8,110 nt of DNA from Bordetella parapertussis (lineage in GTDB: Bacteria > Pseudomonadota > Gammaproteobacteria > Burkholderiales > Burkholderiaceae_D). Numbering within the stretch: the first letter of the stretch is position 1; the number at the start of each line of letters is the position of its first letter. Location of the stretch: contig CAMCXB010000085.1 in the NCBI GenBank assembly GCA_945883145.1, positions 1 through 8,110 on the forward strand, given 5' to 3'. Shown piece by piece: positions 5,870-8,110 of this stretch. The translations under genes and the position numbers were made by a program. The notes beneath the pieces were generated by a model. That model had not been told where the DNA came from, searched no databases, and saw only the letters and a program-made list of their open reading frames with translations.

Positions 5870-5890
5870 ATCTGATGACGATAATCAGAT
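5870..5890. repeat. 7-bp inverted repeat between the methyltransferase-like gene and the carbonic anhydrase gene
   Basis: ATCTGAT (5870-5876) and ATCAGAT (5884-5890) are perfect complements around seven bases. Only TTTGG follows, so it is a weak terminator at best for the upstream run. It could also be an operator ahead of the carbonic anhydrase promoter 62 bp further on. The rest of 5790-6015 is AT-rich with no reading frame. Confidence 0.35.
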
Positions 5891-5951
5891 TTGGATACAA
5901 TTACGCAAAATAAATCTCTCGCTATTCAATGAATAAGTTTTGAGAGCAGCA

Positions 5952-5980
5952 TTGACTGAATTGCATGCAGATACTTAGAT
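5952..5980 (+). promoter_or_regulatory. Putative sigma-70 promoter of the carbonic anhydrase gene
   Basis: TTGACT (5952-5957) and TTAGAT (5975-5980) are 17 bp apart. The -35 box is good and the -10 box is weak (GATAAT, better by sequence, lies three bases on at a 20-bp spacing). The palindrome TGCATGCA (5962-5969) sits inside the spacer, a place where a regulator could act. The leader of about 30 bases ends with GAGG six bases before the ATG at 6016. Confidence 0.4.
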
Positions 5981-6015
5981 AATTTTATGGATTTTGTTAA
6001 TAAAAGAGGACGCAC

Positions 6016-6759
6016 ATGAAGCGTAAATTAGCATTGGCACTGATTTGTTCATTGTTTGCCTCACAGGCATGGGCAGTTGGCGCGCATTGGGAATATGAAG
6101 GTGAACATGGTCCTGCAAATTGGGCGAGTATGGAGCCTAATTTCAAAACTTGTGGCATGGGTAAACGTCAATCACCCATTAACATTGAAACACGTGATGC
6201 GGAAAAAGGTGGGTTGCGTCCTATCGTGTTTTCCTATGTTCCAGGTCCGGCTGAGATTTTAAATAATGGTCACACCATACAAATTAATCTACCAAATTCA
6301 GGTAGCGCACGATTCGATGGTCTGGAATATAAGTTAGTCCAATTCCATTTTCATACGCCGAGTGAAGAAAAAATCGATAGTATGGCTTCACACATGGTGG
6401 TGCATTTAGTGCACAAAGCAGGCGATAGTAAATTAGCCGTCGTGGGTGTGTTATTTAAATTAGGTAAAGAAAATGCAGCCTTAAAACCTATCTTTGATAA
6501 TTTGCCACCTAAAGAAACCATGACTAGACCGCTAAATGTGTTTAATCCTGCAGATTTAATTCCTGCGGATCCCATTTATTTTGGTTATACCGGTTCATTG
6601 ACCACACCGCCTTGTAGTGAAGAAGTGAAATGGCATGTGATGAAGACACCAATAGAAATCTCCTATGCACAATTAGCGGCATTTAAGAAGCTCTACAAAA
6701 TGAATGCGCGTCCGGTTCAACCCTTGAATGGTCGTCGTGTTCAGGTATTGCAGCCTTAA
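6016..6759 (+). CDS. cah: Periplasmic alpha-class carbonic anhydrase
   Basis: A 247-residue preprotein; GAGG lies six bases before the ATG. The signal peptide ends ASQAWA, cut after residue 20. The enzyme interconverts CO2 and bicarbonate with a zinc ion held by three histidines: His111 and His113 in QFHFH and His130 in VHLVH. Further alpha-class marks are HWEYEG, QSPINI (52-57), NNGH with the proton-shuttle His86, GSLTTPPC (193-200) with the active-site Thr196-Thr197, and Cys46 and Cys200, placed for the conserved disulfide. Length is normal. Two sites differ from the classical enzymes: the Glu two residues before the third zinc ligand is Val128, and the His after the active-site Glu117 is Glu118. 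The gene stands alone with its own promoter and terminator. Periplasmic forms help retain or supply inorganic carbon and balance pH. Confidence 0.95.
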   Translation: MKRKLALALICSLFASQAWAVGAHWEYEGEHGPANWASMEPNFKTCGMGKRQSPINIETRDAEKGGLRPIVFSYVPGPAEILNNGHTIQINLPNSGSARFDGLEYKLVQFHFHTPSEEKIDSMASHMVVHLVHKAGDSKLAVVGVLFKLGKENAALKPIFDNLPPKETMTRPLNVFNPADLIPADPIYFGYTGSLTTPPCSEEVKWHVMKTPIEISYAQLAAFKKLYKMNARPVQPLNGRRVQVLQP

Positions 6760-6786
6760 GCGATAATCAAAAAATCTTTAACAAAG

Positions 6787-6823
6787 AAAACGCTTTATGC
6801 CGATGTGCATAGAGCGTTTTTTT
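6787..6823 (+). terminator. Intrinsic terminator of the carbonic anhydrase gene
   Basis: AACGCTTTATGC (6789-6800) pairs with GCATAGAGCGTT (6807-6818) through 12 bp with a single G-U pair and a six-base loop. Seven T (6817-6823) follow, and A residues precede the stem. It starts 27 bases after the stop codon. Confidence 0.85.
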
Positions 6824-7117
6824 ATAAATAAAAAATTTATAAATTGATAATTTTTTATGTGTGTAGTCATAAGCGATAATCGCTACATATATCGTAATGT
6901 TATCTTTTTAGTTATTCCTAACATGGTTTATCACTATTACTGAAAATTCTTCTGCATTTCAAACGCTTAAATGAAGATTGTTACGGTAAAACGTTGGATT
7001 TATTAAAAACTCTTGTCTATAATCAAATACATTACAGTGGATTAATCTCTCTCCACTAGTTATAAAAATACCAATGTCAATAAGCATGGCTGAATAACAG
7101 GCAATCAGAGGAATGTA
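6824..7117. other. AT-rich intergenic region before the ParA-type gene
   Basis: No convincing reading frame on either strand. It contains a 12-bp AT palindrome AATTTATAAATT (6834-6845), a tight dyad AGCGAT-A-ATCGCT (6872-6884), the promoter at 6994-7023, and in the leader a possible hairpin AGTGGA (7036-7041) with TCCACT (7052-7057) around ten bases. A small RNA or unannotated short peptide cannot be excluded. Confidence 0.5.
6994..7023 (+). promoter_or_regulatory. Putative sigma-70 promoter of the ParA-type gene
   Basis: TTGGAT (6994-6999) and a perfect TATAAT (7018-7023) are 18 bp apart. Transcription from about 7030 would give a leader of nearly 90 bases, which includes the hairpin at 7036-7057, then AGAGGA (7107-7112) five bases before the ATG at 7118. 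Confidence 0.5.
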
Positions 7118-7975
7118 ATGCGCTCACCATTAAAAATTCTGATCACTAGCCGCAAAGGCGGAGTGGGTAAAAGCTCTATCGCCGTTAATCTGGCTGCGTA
7201 CTTTGCTCGCATAGCTGGCAAGAAAACTTCATTGGTGGATTTTGATTATCAGCGCACTGCCTCGCAGTGGGTTGCTGACGCGCCGCAAATGGGAATTGAT
7301 TGTCGCAGTTTTACTTTGCCTAATTCCAAAGGTGCTGGTAATGCACTATTGGAAGCCAAAGAAGCCCTAAGAAAAACATCAGAATCGAGTCAAGTCATTG
7401 TTTGCGATTTAGCTTGGGCAGATGTGTTGCCTCCAGAATTTTTGTTTGAATTTGATTTGGTGTTAGTACCTAGCGCTGGCTCGAAAATTGATTTATTGAG
7501 TTCATTAGATTTTGTCAGTCGCTTTTCTTACATCTTCAATTCACGTATGCGCAATCCGCCTAAGTTAGCGATTGTTCCAAGCAGAGTAACTAGTCTGGAT
7601 AATTTTAAAGCAACTTACGATGCCGTGTTTAATGAAGGTTTTGTTCTTGCTGAACCCGTCATGCACGTGCCAGAAATTGATGACGTATTTGGTAATGATT
7701 ATTTCATTGCCTCTGAAAAGCTAGAAGCTAAAGAAAACTTTTTACAGTTTTGTCGTTCAGTTGAAGACTTAGCAGAAACTGGTTTAAATCCAAGATTGAA
7801 TGTAAAAGAACTCACTTTCCAACATAAGGTGAGTGGATCTGTGCTGGATCGTTTTCGTGCAATTCGTAATTCTTCACAGACACCCTTATTACGTGAAGCT
7901 GTGATAGAAGATTTACCTGCAGTTGCGCAGATGCAGGTTGAAATTCCTTCATTCCTCACAATGCGCGATGCTTGA
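7118..7975 (+). CDS. Orphan ParA/MinD-family ATPase
   Basis: A 285-residue P-loop ATPase with the deviant Walker A box RKGGVGKSS (12-20), including the signature Lys13 and the nucleotide-binding Lys18. The A' box is VDFDYQRTASQW (40-51), and a Walker B strand VIVCDLAWAD (93-102) carries Asp97. Family members dimerise on ATP and position plasmids, chromosomes or large protein complexes. The usual Walker B continuation DTPP is replaced by DLAW. After the ATPase core (about 1-222) comes a tail of some 60 residues with no fold I recognise. No parB or centromere-like repeat lies beside it, and the gene has its own promoter and terminator, so it is more likely an orphan protein-positioning ATPase than a plasmid partition gene. 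AGAGGA five bases before the ATG supports the start. Confidence 0.85.
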   Translation: MRSPLKILITSRKGGVGKSSIAVNLAAYFARIAGKKTSLVDFDYQRTASQWVADAPQMGIDCRSFTLPNSKGAGNALLEAKEALRKTSESSQVIVCDLAWADVLPPEFLFEFDLVLVPSAGSKIDLLSSLDFVSRFSYIFNSRMRNPPKLAIVPSRVTSLDNFKATYDAVFNEGFVLAEPVMHVPEIDDVFGNDYFIASEKLEAKENFLQFCRSVEDLAETGLNPRLNVKELTFQHKVSGSVLDRFRAIRNSSQTPLLREAVIEDLPAVAQMQVEIPSFLTMRDA

Positions 7976-8003
7976 TTATTTGAATTAGTGCATCATCATT
8001 GTG

Positions 8004-8048
8004 AAAAAAAATCCGCATGCATTGTGTAAATGACTGCGGATTTTTTTT
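8004..8048. terminator. Bidirectional intrinsic terminator between convergent genes
   Basis: ATCCGCA (8011-8017) pairs with TGCGGAT (8035-8041), flanked by A tract 8004-8010 and T tract 8042-8048, which lengthen the stem and supply the U-run in both directions. The loop is 17 bases. It follows the ParA-type stop codon (7975) and the minus-strand stop codon at 8051-8053. Confidence 0.8.
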
Positions 8049-8050
8049 AA

Positions 8051-8110
8051 CTATTTCTTTTGTGGTGGACCCTTTTTATCATCAGTAGGTTTGGGTGGTG
8101 GTGGTGCTGT
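8051..8110 (-). CDS. C-terminal end of a minus-strand gene with a Pro/Lys-rich tail (partial)
   Basis: The minus strand is open from the window edge to a TAG at 8053-8051 and reads TAPPPPKPTDDKKGPPQKK. The stop codon sits right beside the bidirectional terminator, and the low-complexity proline and lysine composition looks like a real protein tail. Only 19 residues are visible, so no family can be named, and a chance open frame is possible. Confidence 0.5.
   Translation of the reverse strand, partial: TAPPPPKPTDDKKGPPQKK

Noticed and set aside
6757..6881. 12-base direct repeat TAAGCGATAATC at 6757 and 6870
   Set aside because: One or two 12-base matches are expected by chance in a window this size; kept only as part of the weak octamer note.
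7118..7975. Plasmid or integrative-element partition locus
   Set aside because: No parB, no iterons, no integrase, no direct-repeat ends and no tRNA nearby.

Overview
The window looks like chromosomal DNA of a moderately AT-rich gammaproteobacterium. The evidence is a MotA stator subunit, a periplasmic alpha-carbonic anhydrase, a Gram-negative lipoprotein and a protein-E-like secreted protein. A Legionellales-like aquatic or host-associated organism would fit, but that is an impression from protein style, not a proof. I see no tRNA, rRNA, insertion sequence, phage gene or CRISPR array.

Layout. At 4-948 (minus) is a FemAB/GNAT-like transferase whose best promoter would give a leaderless mRNA. 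At 1082-1282 (plus) is a small membrane protein, followed by motA (1501-2364) without a motB beside it. A nested palindrome (2386-2443) ends exactly at the start codon of a DCC1-type CxxC protein (2444-2812). Converging on that gene, with an 18-bp 3' overlap, is a minus-strand pair: a membrane-anchored protein of unknown family (4120-3602) and an HTTM-type polytopic membrane protein (3598-2795). I see a lysine in the HTTM protein at the place of the catalytic lysine of vitamin K-dependent gamma-glutamyl carboxylase. These three genes are the best candidate for an undescribed system: a membrane enzyme related to the carboxylase fold, a bitopic partner and a cytoplasmic dithiol protein.

A divergent promoter region with a 7-bp dyad (4168-4186) separates that pair from a plus-strand run. 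The run holds a lipoprotein (4216-4608), a protein-E-like secreted protein (4661-5044) and a methyltransferase-like cytoplasmic protein (5034-5789), which overlaps the secreted gene by 11 bp.

The right part holds single-gene units. The alpha-carbonic anhydrase (6016-6759) has its own promoter and a strong terminator. An orphan ParA-type ATPase (7118-7975) has a promoter with a perfect -10 box and a terminator with A and T tracts on both sides. The second terminator also serves a minus-strand gene, of which only the proline/lysine-rich C-terminus is inside the window (8051-8110).

Most genes here belong to widespread but poorly understood families. The well-understood ones are motA and the carbonic anhydrase.
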